A stretch of DNA of 21,321 nucleotides from Oppiella nova (GCA_905397405.1 CAJPVJ010000699.1:1-21321), one strand, 5' to 3'. Positions 8,392 to 19,639 are shown, numbered from the stretch's first letter. A program made the numbers and translations. Notes: generated by a model not told the origin, from the letters alone.

Positions 8392-11300
8392 TCAAAATAG
8401 TCGGTAATCATTGGGAAACATAGCATTAGACATGCGATTGAAATGACTTTCCGCGTGAGTCCACTCCAAGCTCTTAAACACCTGGATATCATAAACCAAA
8501 TTAATAAATGATCATAAAATTAACTGCAAATTAATATACCTTAATAATCTTACGATACACAGAAATGCTAGGTTTGTCATCAAATTGTTTTGAGTATATT
8601 TTGAGTGCCCGACCGTACTGACGGTGCATTAAGGCATGCCTTTCAGTAAACATAATAACCTTTGGGTCGTAGGAATCGGCCACTAGTTTGCAAATATCTT
8701 TATACACATCATTCACATCCGATGGTGTAAACTGCGGAACACCTTCCACTGTAGTAGGGGTAGTAGTGTCAACAGCACCGGTATCATCACCACTGAGCAC
8801 AGGTATGTCTCCACTTGTAGTCACTAGAGGTTTGGTTTGTGCATCAATGAGGTCACAAATGGCTATCCCTTTCTTCACCAGTACCTCCAAAACGGTAGAC
8901 TTTTTTGTTTCCAAACTATTTGTTAATAAAATAAAATCTTTTAAATTTTTGACTAAAATTAAATTATTTTTACGGACTCTTTGAGCGCCTGTTTGTTGTC
9001 ATCATTTGACTCTTTCTTTAGGATCACTTCAGATGTGATTAAATCATTAATTTTACACAAATCTAAGACATCGTTAGCCAAACATATTTGTCGAGACAAG
9101 TGTTGNTTCAGATGTGATTAAATCATTAATTTTACACAAATCTAAGACATCGTTAGCCAAACATATTTGTCGAGACAAGTGTTGCGAGCGCTGGGAGTCT
9201 GAGTCCAGTGCCTGTATTCGCGCCAATAATAGCTTAACATTTGTTTTGTCGGTTTCGAGTAATCCATTGAACAGGTCTTCCGACGCCTTTCCCTTTAATC
9301 TGAAAAAATTAATATAAGAGAAAATATTTATTTCACAGAATATTCTGTTACTTTGAAACCCAACTAATCTTCAGATCACTGACAGCTGTATTGAACCGAT
9401 CTTCCGGTGATATCTTAGACTCGTTTTCATCCACTTTTGTGGCACTACTTCCCGACTTGACTATCGGTTGGCTGTCGACAACATAATAGAAATAAAATTC
9501 TTCAGCCATTCTTCTGGTGTTATCTTCGGCTAATCGCATACGACCCGTGAAATACGCACCGTTAGTAATAGGTATGTCCGGTGGGTATGACACCAACGCT
9601 CGTATGAATATCGGGGCAATTTTGTCCATTTGCAGTAAAAACTTGTTTACAAGTCTGTTGCTGTTTGTTATGGCATTTCGGTAACTACCATATAGATCAA
9701 GTGCCTTGCTCACATTGTATTGTATGTGAATCGGGAGTTGACATAACCTTTCCCATTTATGACTCATTGTATGTTTTATTTGCACTTTTATTATGTAATC
9801 TCCCTTGTCTAATTTTATCTAATAATTTGTATGAAAATTATCATCAAATATATTTAAATATGATAACAAATTATAAATTTATAAAACCACGTTATAATTA
9901 CCACTGAAAACCAATCTAGACCGGCACCTATATATTGCTTGGTGTCCGAGTTGAATATCATCCACACCAATGATATATATTGCGGTCCATATGTCAGGTC
10001 ATATAATATAGATGTAAATCCAACCCTAACAGCCTGGCCCTTTGTCTAAACAGAATAATTGCTAAAACTCAAAATTGTAAATTGTTTTCATTGCAAACCA
10101 TTTTCAGATTATAAGTCAATAAAACTTCGTATAACTGCTGTGCGTGTGGTATAACATCACGACTGTCCAGTGGACGCACCTTATTCTCAATTGGCCTAGG
10201 TCAAAAACACAATATGTAATTATCAAACACATTAAGAGCAGTGTATATCTCTATTACATCAACGGCTGTACAAAATTGTAAACTCCAATCCCAGGCTTAA
10301 TCTCCTCGAAGTCAGAAATAGTCTGAATATCAATTCTGGCGATCATTTCGCTTGAAAACTATAACATAATTAGTATTTGATTTTTAATCCATTTATATAA
10401 TGTGTTTGCAAACCATAGTGAATGACTGGAGTGAGGGCTGGAGTCCGTAAAACTTGATATCTAATTGAATGCTAGTATCGGCTAAACAATGGAAATCTAG
10501 TCCGAAACACACTTCCAGTGCTCGCGAGGCTTTCAAATGAAAGGCAAATGTGGTCTCGTTTTGAGCTTTTAATGCAAAACATTTTTCCATTTTCTGAATC
10601 CGGAGTGAATTCAGTGGTCGCACCTGTAGTGCCTGCAAAATACACATTATCTCATCCATGGGCTCGCAGTTCTTCACGCGTACCACCATTTGTGTGACAT
10701 TTGCCGGGATATCCATGAATTGGCGCCAAATATAACCCGGCTTATAAATCTGTGTATTTTCTATAGTTTTTGTTTCCGGTATTCTATGCAATTAAATTAA
10801 ATATTTTGAATAATCAATTTTAAAATAACTTAAATTGTAATAAAATATTACTTCATTGGTTTTATGACAGTAATGGGTATTTGAAATACAGGCCCTATTT
10901 CAGTATTGTTTGTATCGTATGCCTTAATCTTTTTTAAAATAATGATTTTATTTACCGCGTAATATGTTAATAAATACATTTTTAAATACCAGTGCAAAGT
11001 GAGCCATACCCTCTTGAAGGGGTCGGGGGTCAACCTTTAAGGTAATCTCCCTTTTATCGTAAGTCATGTGCAAAAACTTCGGACAAGTAATCCACTCGTT
11101 TTCGCACACCAGACGTAAATTCATTTCAAAACCAACTTTTCGTTTATTATCTGAAATAAAACATAAAGTTTTACATAAACTTAAAAACTATTATTTATTT
11201 AACTATAAATTACCGATTTGTTTGTGATTCAGAAAAATGGGCTCAATTTGAATGTCATGTAGGGATGGGTTCATCACATCGACGGCTTCTCGCAGATAAA

Positions 11301-13493
11301 CACCTAATCCCTGTCCACAGGTAATATAAAAGCGGACTTCCCTTTCCATTTCGACCTTATATTGAACCAAATGTTCAAATGCCATTTCAACCTATTAATC
11401 AAAGTTATTTAAAATACCCTGTCCATTCAGGTAATTGGTGGGACATATAACCTGAATCAGTCCGTGTCCATGGGTGAGGGGCTCGTAGTTTTTAATTTTA
11501 AGGGCAGTGTTTTCAATAGCCCGGCGCACGTTATACGGCGAGTACTCGATATTCAGAGCCTTGAGACCCGATAATAAGAGACACAGACATCCGGCACAGT
11601 TTGGGGCACTCATTGAAGTGCCGGTAAATAAATCTGCTCTCTTTAGCTCACTCGTGGGCACCGATGCTATAGCCCCTCCCGGTGCGCATACCGTTACACC
11701 CAAATCACCCAATAATCTAATAAATATACAAAACTATAAATTACCAATAAATTAATTCAATAAAGCATACGTAGGGCCCCGGGATGTCCATTGATACATC
11801 AACCCTGGTATTTGTTTATTCATTGAATAAGCGGTTGTCATCATATCGGGGGACAGGTATGCGCCGACACTTATAAAAGATTGCGAGTGTATTGTCCTTA
11901 TCATGCCTACGGTGGACAGGGAGGGCCCTGAGTTACCGGCAGATGTAACGTACAAAATGCCGTATTTGTTGACCACTTCACTCATTAGGTCTAAAACTGG
12001 GCTAAAATAAAACATTTCATAAATAAATATTTAATATATTTTTATGGGACAGGTATGTTAGGGAAACGTACCCATCAAAGTACTGTCTGGACACGTTATA
12101 ACTCATATTAATGACATGACATCCCGTTTCGATCACTTTATTAAGTGCTCTGAAATGTCCATAATATAAATTATGTATAAACATCATCCAAAATGACACT
12201 GGTCATCATATAGACCTCACAAGACTGGAACCAGTGGTTCGTCTGTCCAATCGTTTATCATCGAAACAAATGGCGACGATCTGAGCTCCCGGTGCCACAC
12301 CATTCCTATCGGGATCATTGGGAAAGTTAGCTGCGGCTATACTGGCCACGTGTGTGCCGTGAGATACTGTCCAATGAGCAAGTTAATTTATTTGCAAAAC
12401 CAGTATTAATTGTGTGTATATATTACAGCTCACGGACACGATTTCCAATAGGTTTCCCTCGTTATGGATATTAATGCCATAGTTTAGCATATCTTTGAAA
12501 ATAATAATTTTTCAAATATACTGTATATTTAATATATATAGTTAATGAATATAAAACTAGTTTAAACCTCGTTGAGATATTGTTCCGTAATTAAGGCATT
12601 CCCTATAATTGCCTAATAGTGTGCAGTCTTCTAAGCTACCGGTGCCGCTCGTATCTATAACGGCCCTGAAGTCAAATAGGTTTTAACATAAATATCTACC
12701 AAATATTGATTGAATATTATTATATTCAAGATTTACATCCAATGGGATCCGTCATAAAACACCACACAATCATAAGTCGGACCCAAATCCCTATATTTAG
12801 TGTCCATTTCCTCGAGGAAATCCATTTTAGATTTCAAATCCTCGCGAATTATTTTGTCATCAGAGCTATCGTTTGAAGGCTCCGGGTGTTTGTCCTCAAA
12901 CTCCCGGAGCTCTCGGAGTGTCTCAGTTTTACTTGTCTTATGTATGGGTTCCCATTGGGTTTGCCTATACTCCCGGGCCATCCGAGTGCGCACTCCTGCC
13001 GGATATAATTCATACATATTTTTCACTCCGATGTGATATCTTCCCGAAGGGTTCGCCCAATGGCCCGGTATCTAAAATATGCAAAATTAATGAATTATCA
13101 CTAATTTTACATTGCTAATATCTCAATAATCTGTATAAAACTTTTAGTTTAGTTCCGGTGAGTCCAGTGATGAATCCCTGTCCATCGGCCTCAACAACAG
13201 TACTGGTGTCCACATCACCGGCACCGGTAGAGTCCATCATATCTATGATTTTTGGTTTGCCATCACTTGTGACCTATTAGTGCAATAATTTTGTATTAAA
13301 TCTTTAAAATCAAATAATAATGAAATACCTGCAGTCCATCAGCACCTGGGTCAACTCCAGAGTCAATGATTGCAATTTTAATGCCTCTGCCATCATATTC
13401 AGGGTATTTATCTACGAATGACTGGGCAGTGGTTTCTCTTTTAGGTAGTAATGCCCACAATGGGAACGACTCATTAACTACCGGTGCACTCAT
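8392..13493 (-). CDS. TPP2: Tripeptidyl-peptidase II-like serine protease, copy A (complete, 20 exons)
   Basis: This encodes a cytosolic subtilisin-family (S8) peptidase. In animals TPP2 forms a giant complex that trims proteasome products by removing tripeptides. Exons, in transcript order: 13329-13493, 13142-13273, 12737-13071, 12568-12665, 12427-12492, 12216-12366, 12072-12149, 11771-12001, 11452-11716, 11214-11391, 10990-11150, 10852-10928, 10414-10783, 10258-10358, 10099-10195, 9902-10045, 9352-9818, 8974-9299, 8540-8915, 8392-8481. All have GT-AG borders and compatible phases, except the exon 18 to 19 join, which is one base out of frame with any canonical pair I found. Exon 18 also contains an N and a duplicated flank (9028-9184). 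With that duplicate collapsed the product is about 1,275 residues, close to the human length of 1,249. The start [17 protein letters not shown] aligns with the family N-terminus. The last exon reads SLEWTH...MFPNDYRLF before TGA, like the vertebrate C-terminus. The exon 16 donor could move by 3 bases. Confidence 0.88.
9028..9184. repeat. Assembly gap: single N (9106) flanked by an exact 78-bp duplicate
   Basis: Bases 9028-9105 and 9107-9184 are identical, and the only ambiguous base in the window lies between them. This is what an unmerged overlap between two contig ends looks like. Collapsing one copy with the N restores an open frame through exon 18 of copy A ([21 protein letters not shown]). 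It is not biological. Confidence 0.95.
11452..13493 (-). other. Copy A: peptidase S8 catalytic region (exons 1-9)
   Basis: The triad is intact. The Asp is in [12 protein letters not shown] (residue 44, codon 13362-13364). The His is in [11 protein letters not shown] (about residue 268, codon 12359-12361). The Ser is in [11 protein letters not shown] (about residue 453, codon 11614-11616). The oxyanion Asn lies in TSAGNSGP, in exon 8. As is typical of TPP2, a long insert separates Asp from His; it is encoded mainly by exons 2-4 and includes the [14 protein letters not shown] signature. The mammalian METG glutamate (E305) aligns with RTTG here. The YGEATHW glutamate (E331) aligns with YNVSRQY. 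Both substrate-anchoring acids therefore appear to be lost, and that part rests on my alignment by eye. Confidence 0.85.
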
Positions 13494-13940
13494 ATTAAAC
13501 TAATTTAATTGAAATAAATTTTATTATATAATAGTATTATTTTTGTATGACTGAAAACTATTACCAACTATTTGTGATAATATATTATTTATTTATTCAA
13601 CGATACTTTATTATTATAACTTTTTATAATTATATAACATTAAATGATTTATTTATTTAATATAAATATTAAGTAATGTAATAATCTTATTGCTATGCAA
13701 AGCATAAGATATTATAATAATAATCAACATTTTTATTTATATAGATTACAAATAAAATAAATATTACGCAAATTATTTATTTAATTTATATATCAATATA
13801 ATACTGTATATAAAAGCAGCATTGTATTAAATAAAAGTTAAACTTATATTAAGTTTAAGTACATATAATAATTATCGTAAAGTATTGTTTTGTGTAGCAT
13901 TTATAAATTGTAGAAAAATAATAAAATAACATAAATATTT
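13494..13940. other. Spacer between the RCC1/pseudokinase gene and TPP2 copy A
   Basis: About 450 bp of very AT-rich sequence without a supported gene. It must hold the copy A promoter and the 3' UTR of the gene at 13941-17224. The copy A upstream region shares only scattered short matches with those of B and C (for example ATGATTTATTTATTTAATATAA), far less than B and C share with each other. Confidence 0.6.
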
Positions 13941-16900
13941 TTATAATTTAGTATTTGTTACAAGATAATTAACAAAAAATTTATAATCATTTCTTTTAAA
14001 TATTAGCGACAATTGAAACATTTTAATCATTTTCTTATTGATCTTAACATTACTCGTAAAAGTCTTATTGAAATCATTGATGACATCAATTGTGGGCCTA
14101 TTATCCAGATTTTCATATAACATACGACTTATAAAGTTTTCAATGCCTTCAGTATTTACTCCCAAATCATTTAAAACAGCTTGTCTATAAAATAACATTA
14201 TAATTAAAACACAAATCAGTTGTAAATAAAACTATTTTACACTTACTTTTGACACAAAACCGATTCAAACAACTGATTCACAATACTTCCGATATCTTTA
14301 ATATCGCTATTATTAAGTGTATTTTTACTACATTTATGACAATAAATATAAGGTCCAGGGTAAACTAGTCTAATAAATCTGCCATTCCTTACATAGTGTG
14401 CCACGGGTATTAGCTCCGGGACCAATTTAGAGTGAATTATTATATGTGAATCCAATTCATGTAAATGTTTGACACATTCTAACAACTCTTTTACTAATTC
14501 ACACGATATGTAAAAATCAATGCAAATATTTGTCAATGAGTTTTGCTTGCTAAATATTTCGGACTTTTTGCTAATTATATCACTTAATGTTTGCGAGCAA
14601 TACTCCATTTGAATGTAAATATAATTGCTTTCAATCCACGCGTTATAGTATTGACACAAATACTCTGCGTTTTCTTTCATTGTTTTGCGGAGTTTTTGCA
14701 AAAATATTTGCATTTCTTTCAAATCGGCTGTAAAAGTGTGGACACATATTTAATTTAACAAAATGGCTAACAATTAAGTTAGTAATTAAATTACCCAGTA
14801 CACCAAACTTTAGTATTGAATACATTTGTTTATTAGTCGTGTGTTTAGCTGTAAATAATATATGACAATACGTTTCATTCATATCATTCATGGATTCAAA
14901 TGAAGTTTCTGTTAATAAATCCAATGAACCATTTTCTAGTAAATTATACAATAGATTAAAATTATTATTAAAATATTTGTTATAATGTATAAAAACCTTT
15001 TATTAATTCCTTTAGGGATAGCCCTATCATGCAAATGGGTTGACTCTGGATATATTTGTCATAAAAATATTGATATTTACATTGAATAACAGTATTAAAC
15101 AATAGTAAATCATTGTCATTAATAAGCTTAGGATGTTTAATAAATAACTTTTCAAATTGCGATAATAATAGCTCGCAATCAATAAAATCACCATTTAAAC
15201 ATTGCCCCATTGAAACCAGTAATCTAACTACATTTTGTATTGAACAAGGTAAATCATTATGATTATCCATAGACTCCTGTTGACTTTATAAAAAATAAAA
15301 CATTATTAAAATAATGACATACAATATAAAAGTATAGAAATGCTTACTTTCTATTTATAATATCATTTTTATCCAAATTAAAAATTTCTGCCCCAATAAG
15401 CGCCAGATTATAGATATCTTTCTGTTTGTCATTTAAATTATTTTTAGCATCAGTTGATGGCCACCCAATTGTATCAGGATTATCTACTGATGTAATTTTA
15501 TTTACAAAACAATACACATCGTTAGCCAGACCAAAGTCACATAATTTTATGTATCTATGAGTATACGAGTGGTCTCTTATCAATATGTTTGAAAGTTTGA
15601 GATTTCCATGAATTATATTATTTTGATGCAAATAACTCACACTTTCGATGATTTGTTTGAATATTTCATAGGATATAAAATACTCAAATTGTGTCATTAT
15701 ATTATTTGTATTATATTTTGAAAATAGTTTTCTCTTAATATTTATTGTATTTTCTAAACTATCAAAACATAACTCCATTTGAATGAATAGACACTTATTT
15801 TCAATCCATATGTTTTCATACTGTATCACAAATTCTGTGCTAACTTTCATTAAGTTTTGAGTTTTGTTTAATAGTTTTTGTTTGTCCTTTCGTTTTAAAT
15901 CTAAAAATAATATTATAATTAATATGATAAAATTCAATGTTCAATATATTTAAATTAAGTCTACAAGTACTGTACATGTATCTTTTATTTGACATTTCTT
16001 AATGGCATAAAGTTGTTTAGTATTTTTATCCATCACTTTATATACATATCCATGAGCACCATTACCAATCTCTTCAATTATGTCAAATGTACTCTCAAAT
16101 TGACTTTCATCAGGGTCACATTCTTAAATAATTTTAATAAATAATATAAATATTTATATACTACAGCTACCGGTATCAAACATTATACTGTATACTGTAA
16201 TTCATAATCAATACTTACCACTACTTTCCGGTGAATTAAAACAGTTTTCACGACTTTCTAGTAAAACATTTTCAAAAGTCATCTGATATTCAATTGCATA
16301 AAAATCATCAACAGTATTATAACCAGTGTCAATCACTTGATTATCATTCAAAATACAATAAACTTTAGATCCATTAGAAAATGTAATCAATGCATGTCTT
16401 TCCCGATACGAGTGAATAGCATAGATATGACTGAATAAGGGATTATTTATCTTTCTGTCCACACATTTCCGGTTAATGTCATAAATAAATACCTGTCCAT
16501 CATTTGACAACAGGTATATCTTATCGTTATTAGCACCGACACTTTGTATATTATACACACAATCCATTAACTCGGGTTTATACAAGCAATTTCTGTAGGC
16601 ATTCCAGCCCCACCTAAACACATAGCCGTCCGACGTTATAGCAAATGACTTCCGGTCACTGCACGAGATCTTCACAATTGTATATCCGTTGGGAAACTTC
16701 ACTTCAATTGCCTTCAACACAGCTTTTACATCACTTTTGCCACAACCTACCTGTCCCCGATCATTGCTACCCCAACCGTATACATGTCCACTACCGGTCA
16801 GCACAAGGGTATGATTAGCACCACAACTGACACTAATCACAGGAATATCTATTGATATGATTTTTGGTTTAGTAGTGCCATATGTGGGGGCATCCAATGC

Positions 16901-17224
16901 TAACTGTCCTCTATCATTACGACCCCAACTATACAACCGGTGCTCACTATTGATGGCTAACACAAAGTCCTCGCCGTTAATAAACTGATAGATATTCTGT
17001 TCACTTAATTCCGGCACTTCTTCGGGGGTATCCACGGGTCGGTTATGTCCTAACCCGAGCTGACCCTCACTATTACTGCCCAACCCGTAGACGATGTCAT
17101 CGGTGGTCACAAACAGTATGTTTAGTCCTTTGAGGTCATCAAAAATGTGGAGTAATTTTATTTGTTGTTTCAATTTTTGGTCAATTTTTGTACAAATGTT
17201 GAACTTATTTATGATGGAAATCAT
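13941..17224 (-). CDS. RCC1-repeat protein with two PEK-like pseudokinase domains (7 exons)
   Basis: Exons: 16219-17224, 15976-16122, 15348-15900, 14997-15283, 14795-14935, 14247-14727, 13941-14184. All join in frame with GT-AG borders, giving about 952 residues. Residues about 35-290 are RCC1-like beta-propeller repeats (VYGLGSNSEGQLGLG, LYSWGRNDRGQLAL, VYGWGSNDRGQVGCG, then two weaker ones). Kinase-like domain 1 spans exons 2-3. It has a Gly-rich loop IGNGAHGYVYKV, beta-3 Lys YAIKK, and YENIWIENKCLFIQMELC typical of PEK/eIF2-alpha kinases. Its catalytic loop is HGNLKLSN in place of HRDLKxxN, and DFG is kept. After a helical linker with no known match, domain 2 (exons 5-7) has no Gly loop. 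It keeps YSILK and YNAWIESNYIYIQMEYC, reads HSKLVPEL at HRD, and has no DFG. ENLDNRPTIDVI resembles the end of a kinase C-lobe. It probably works as a scaffold or sensor, not an enzyme. No ortholog name is assigned. Confidence 0.8.
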
Positions 17225-18028
17225 TGTAAGTCACTTCTTAACAATAGTACAGGGTACAATTTAACACTAGTATGTAATAAACACGACAGTAAAATAAAAT
17301 TATGTTTAAAATTATTTAAGCTATGTTTTAATATAGCAAATAAATATTATTATGTAAATACTGTATTACTTTTATAACTTATAACTTATATATAAATATT
17401 ATTACAAAATATTTCAAACTTTTGAAATGCTTGAAATACATAAAATATGATTTATATTTAAAATGCTAATATCTTATTTCACGCACACATAGCAATACAA
17501 TTTATAATTATAATTAATTTTGTAAAATAAATTTTAATACAATGATATGTTATTTACTTACTTATATAATAATCATATGATTATTTGTAATTAAACACTA
17601 TTATACAACTCAATTGCGTTATTCTTAGGATACTGTAGTGTTAAATAAGACACTGATTATTGTTATGGATTTGTAATCAAAATATTAGATTAGTTTTTAT
17701 TGAAGTTTATTTATTGTTAAACAATTATTAGATAATTATATACCCCATACCTACAGGGGTGGCACACGTAACAATTAACATCAACATTATAATTATCTAA
17801 TAGTACCGGTATTTTTAAAATACAGTAGTCAAAACTACATTTACAAATGACAATTTTAAATATGCTAAAATAAACAATTATATTTTTTTTAATATTGGAA
17901 ATATCTAAATTGTATTTCAATAGAAATCATTAATTATGTATTGACAATTTATTTTATTTCAAAATGATCATGCAATGATTAATTCACATTATAAACTATT
18001 TTAAACTATAAAGTGTAGACTGTATAAA
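17225..18028. other. AT-rich intergenic region
   Basis: This should contain the promoter of the RCC1/pseudokinase gene. I see no convincing exon: short ORFs here have biased, low-complexity translations. The only clear structure is the inverted repeat at 17726-17802. Confidence 0.6.
17726..17802. repeat. Short perfect inverted repeat (15-nt arms)
   Basis: TATTAGATAATTATA at 17726-17740 is the exact reverse complement of 17788-17802. The loop contains a nested ACCCC/GGGGT pair. It could be a small fold-back element or chance in AT-rich DNA. The GC-richer loop makes it stand out. Confidence 0.6.
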
Positions 18029-18181
18029 TTAATTATGATAGTAAATATAGTAACACAGGTACGATACAGTATACCATAAATATTGTATTTCAGATATTAA
18101 TGGAAAGAACGGTAAACTTCTGCTGACTACAGGTGCTGATGACACCGACAGACTATTGCCTTGACAAGGATTGTTAGGTAT
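18029..18181 (-). other. Possible second exon of the secreted protein gene
   Basis: After an acceptor TTACAG (18182-18187) the open frame reads IPNNPCQGNSLSVSSAPVVS and is less AT-rich than its surroundings, mainly at 18100-18181. It joins in phase 0 to a donor at 18240-18241. The later residues look like translated AT-rich DNA, so the exon, if real, may end earlier. Confidence 0.25.
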
Positions 18182-18223
18182 CTGTAAACTAATAATTAGA
18201 TAATTGATATTTAATTAATAAAA

Positions 18224-18520
18224 CTATTGACCGATAATAACATTATTATAGATATCCGTCGCCGTCTCCGTATTGTCCTCATTGATGACCACAGCGTAAG
18301 GACGGGTAGTTTCTTCTTCTACACAGGTTTCAGATACCGTCCTCTCAGTAGTGTTTGAAGTGACCGATGAGTTAGTCGTTGAATGGGATGTGGTTCCTCT
18401 AGGGGTTGTCTTTGATGGTGATACTGATGATATTGATGGGACAGTCGTGTTACTAGTGGTTTGCGACCACACAGTGACCAATAATATAGTCATCAGTGAT
18501 AATAAGGTTAAGGAATTCAT
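18224..18520 (-). CDS. Short secreted Ser/Thr-rich protein
   Basis: This 98-residue ORF starts MNSLTLLSLMTILLVTVWSQ, a good signal peptide. A Ser/Thr/Asn-rich stretch with many N-x-S/T sites follows (SNTT, TNSS, SNTT), then an acidic tail around SETCVEEETTRPYAVVINED. It is probably an extracellular, heavily glycosylated peptide. I do not recognise the family. The stop at 18224 may not be the true end. A donor at 18240-18241 (phase 0) could splice to an acceptor near 18182, giving an exon 18029-18181 that begins IPNNPCQGNSLSVSSAPVV, but the far end of that exon looks non-coding. The start is set by the signal peptide. Confidence 0.55.
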   Translation of the reverse strand: MNSLTLLSLMTILLVTVWSQTTSNTTVPSISSVSPSKTTPRGTTSHSTTNSSVTSNTTERTVSETCVEEETTRPYAVVINEDNTETATDIYNNVIIGQ

Positions 18521-19423
18521 TATTAGTTGAGTTTTAATTAATAGTTTTAACTTTCCTTTAATGATAAGTTTGTAATTGGATTAATTATTTTACAAATTAT
18601 TAAACATGTATGTAAAATGTAAATTCAAAATGTAATTTATAAGCTGTCCGAATGTGCTAGAACCCTTGATATTTTTACTTATCATTATTATAAGTAGTAT
18701 TTTAAATATTTTAAATAGGTAACTATGCAAAAGAAAATGCTGTTGCATTATATGATTCATGATTGTTTTAAAAACATTTGCAATTCATTTAGATTTCAAT
18801 GTAAAACTGCAAATAACTTTTAGCCGATTGCATAATTAAATTGGTTAAAATCACTAATAATTATAACACTATTCTATACTATATTATTAGTTAAATCCAT
18901 TGATCAAAATCAGCGAAATGCCGGACAATTAGGCGATTAGTTTGTCCACATATTTCACATGGTATTCCCTATTCATTGAACGCGTTAATCAAAAATGTAT
19001 AAGTTGAAAATTTGTATTTTGTAACAGTTTAACTATCTTACTAAATATTTTCTTAGATGGCTAAACGGTAACCAAGTTTTAAAACAATGTATAGAGAATA
19101 ATATGTGAAATATGTGGACAAACTAATAGTTATATTAATGTCTTACGATTTATATTTCAATTAATCGTTTTAAAAAAATCTTTTAATATCGTAAAATCTA
19201 TTTATTTTAAATACAGTATTTATTTTAAATCATAAAAATAATATAAAATATGAAATTATACAAAAAGCATAATATATTATATAATATTAATACCAATTAA
19301 TAACAATATTTTCTATACCAAATTTTATCAAGATTAATTTAGCAAAACTTGAACTAGCAAACAAAATTATGTTTTAAAATCTAATACTATAATTGCGTTC
19401 ATGACATAATGAGCCAGGGTGAT
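18521..19423. other. Intergenic region with a fold-back element
   Basis: No gene is supported in these 900 bp. The region upstream of the 18520 gene shows no obvious TATA box. The one notable structure is the inverted repeat at 18936-19127. Confidence 0.6.
18936..19127. repeat. 192-bp fold-back element with 37-nt inverted arms
   Basis: Arms 18936-18972 and 19091-19127 are reverse complements with about four mismatches. The outer 25 bases (core TTTGTCCACATATTTCACAT) pair perfectly, and weaker pairing continues inward. The layout of terminal inverted repeats around a short non-coding core resembles a MITE or other non-autonomous DNA element. I could not define a clear target-site duplication. 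Confidence 0.65.
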
Positions 19424-19639
19424 TTAACCTTTAGTCACACCAATATCTCCATCTCCATCGCACACAACAAAGAGACCCTGGAGTTGGCATTTGACAACAA
19501 ATGTCTCGTTGATCATCAATTGGTACGGATAGTCAGCACTGGAATTAGTGGCCGATGTTGTGTTTGCACTTTCCGAAGGGGCTGTCCATACGATGGCCAT
19601 ACATATGACAAATGCCCAAAATATTGCCAATAATTTCAT
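19424..19639 (-). CDS. Short secreted glycoprotein-like peptide
   Basis: The ORF is 71 residues and single-exon, beginning MKLLAIFWAFVICMAIVWTA, a clear signal peptide. The mature part (about 52 residues, SESANTTSATNSSADYPYQL onward) has three N-glycosylation sequons (NTT, NSS, NET) and two cysteines near the C-terminus (VKCQ and VVCD), which could form a single disulphide. A TATA box lies about 90 bp upstream. I do not recognise the family. Its build resembles the neighbouring secreted genes at 18520 and 20449 (signal peptide followed by an Asn/Ser/Thr stretch), although sequence similarity between them is low. Confidence 0.6.
   Translation of the reverse strand: MKLLAIFWAFVICMAIVWTAPSESANTTSATNSSADYPYQLMINETFVVKCQLQGLFVVCDGDGDIGVTKG

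Noticed and set aside
9114-9317. Plus-strand 67-codon ORF
   Set aside because: It is antisense to exon 18 of copy A and partly made of the duplicated contig overlap.
15348-15900. Active protein kinase
   Set aside because: The HRD aspartate position is Asn (HGN), so normal catalysis is unlikely even though the Gly loop, Lys and DFG are present.
17717-17920. Minus-strand 67-codon ORF with several cysteines
   Set aside because: It overlaps the inverted repeat, lacks a signal peptide or a recognisable domain, and is biased as expected from AT-rich DNA.
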